Positions 33,852 through 33,960 of a stretch of DNA of 33,960 bases are shown here, in pieces. How positions within the stretch are numbered: position 1 is the stretch's first letter; every line of letters starts with the position of its first letter. The stretch comes from Acidobacteriota bacterium. Its GTDB lineage: Bacteria; Acidobacteriota; UBA6911; JACOSC01. The stretch lies in the NCBI GenBank assembly GCA_016179055.1, contig JACOSC010000103.1, positions 1 through 33,960 of the forward strand. The letters run 5' to 3'. The notes below the pieces were generated by a model. It saw only the letters and a list, made by a program, of their open reading frames with translations, did no database searches and was not told where the DNA came from. Position numbers and translations under genes: made by a program.

Positions 33852-33960
33852 TCAGGATTGACGATGTGGTCGAATGGTATAGTTCCAGTCGCCGTGGAAA
33901 TCATCACGCCGCAGGTTGATTTTAGCCCACTCTTCGTCGGAGACCTTGCGACCGACGGGA
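33852..33960 (-). pseudogene. ISAzo13-family transposase, C-terminal end (cut by window edge)
   Basis: On the minus strand the frame is open from the window edge to TGA at 33852-33854. It reads VGRKVSDEEWAKINLRRDDF, then HGDWNYTIRPHRQS. The FHG(D/E)WNYTI.P ending is typical of ISAzo13-type (Rhodopirellula-type) transposases. Only about 35 residues are in view, so intactness is unknown. Confidence 0.75.

Overview
The window looks like part of a chromosome of an uncultured Gram-negative, flagellated bacterium, most plausibly from Acidobacteriota or a neighbouring lineage. The reasons are a large Oar-type TonB-dependent receptor with an N-terminal carboxypeptidase-regulatory-like domain, a hook gene pair, a GlcDEF-type glycolate oxidase, other secreted and outer-membrane proteins, and many small dispersed repeats. 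The phylum is an inference; there is no rRNA gene here to test it.

Layout. Both edges are cut transposase genes: the end of an IS630-type gene on the left and the end of an ISAzo13-type gene on the right. From 541 to 8743 the minus strand carries an unknown protein made of two copies of one domain, an MscS channel with a duplicated periplasmic domain, and a glcD-glcE-glcF operon for glycolate (or a related 2-hydroxy acid) oxidation. From 9030 to 13592 the plus strand carries a translation block: rplM, rpsI, rpsB (with a long Ala/Pro/Arg-rich tail), tsf, pyrH and frr. It is followed by a Tat-type lipoprotein M24 peptidase, a nitrilase-family amidohydrolase and guaA. From 18065 to 22866 the minus strand holds an outer-membrane barrel protein, a complete IS3-family element with a frameshift-type orfA/orfB, and a flgD-flgE pair ending in a clear terminator. 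The plus strand then has a secreted SGNH hydrolase and a membrane-anchored MsrB. The right end (minus strand) has the TonB-dependent receptor, two paralogous small Cys-containing secreted proteins, and a multi-spanning membrane protein.

The most interesting content is in the repeats. Three copies of a 184-284 bp element have GTAAC-GTTCACGGGG-type ends. They can be read as broken or internally deleted genes for a four-helix-bundle (S23/IVP-like) protein. One copy supplies the last codons and the stop of glcF. Two further short units carry the beginning of a GxxExxY-family gene between CACAGAGACACAGAGG-like inverted repeats. Several hairpin families (GCTCCGTAGGAGC type, GCGGTAGCG type, and a perfect 29-bp-arm palindrome) fill the intergenic spaces.

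Positions 29236-32106 are a direct tandem duplication of a 1435/1436 bp unit. It duplicated a secreted-protein gene together with the 3' end of the neighbouring membrane-protein gene, apparently through a short CCCGC-type junction. A structured segment upstream of flgD has some features of a c-di-GMP-I (GEMM) riboswitch but lacks a normal P2 stem, so it is reported only as a candidate. All calls come from reading the sequence; no database search was run.
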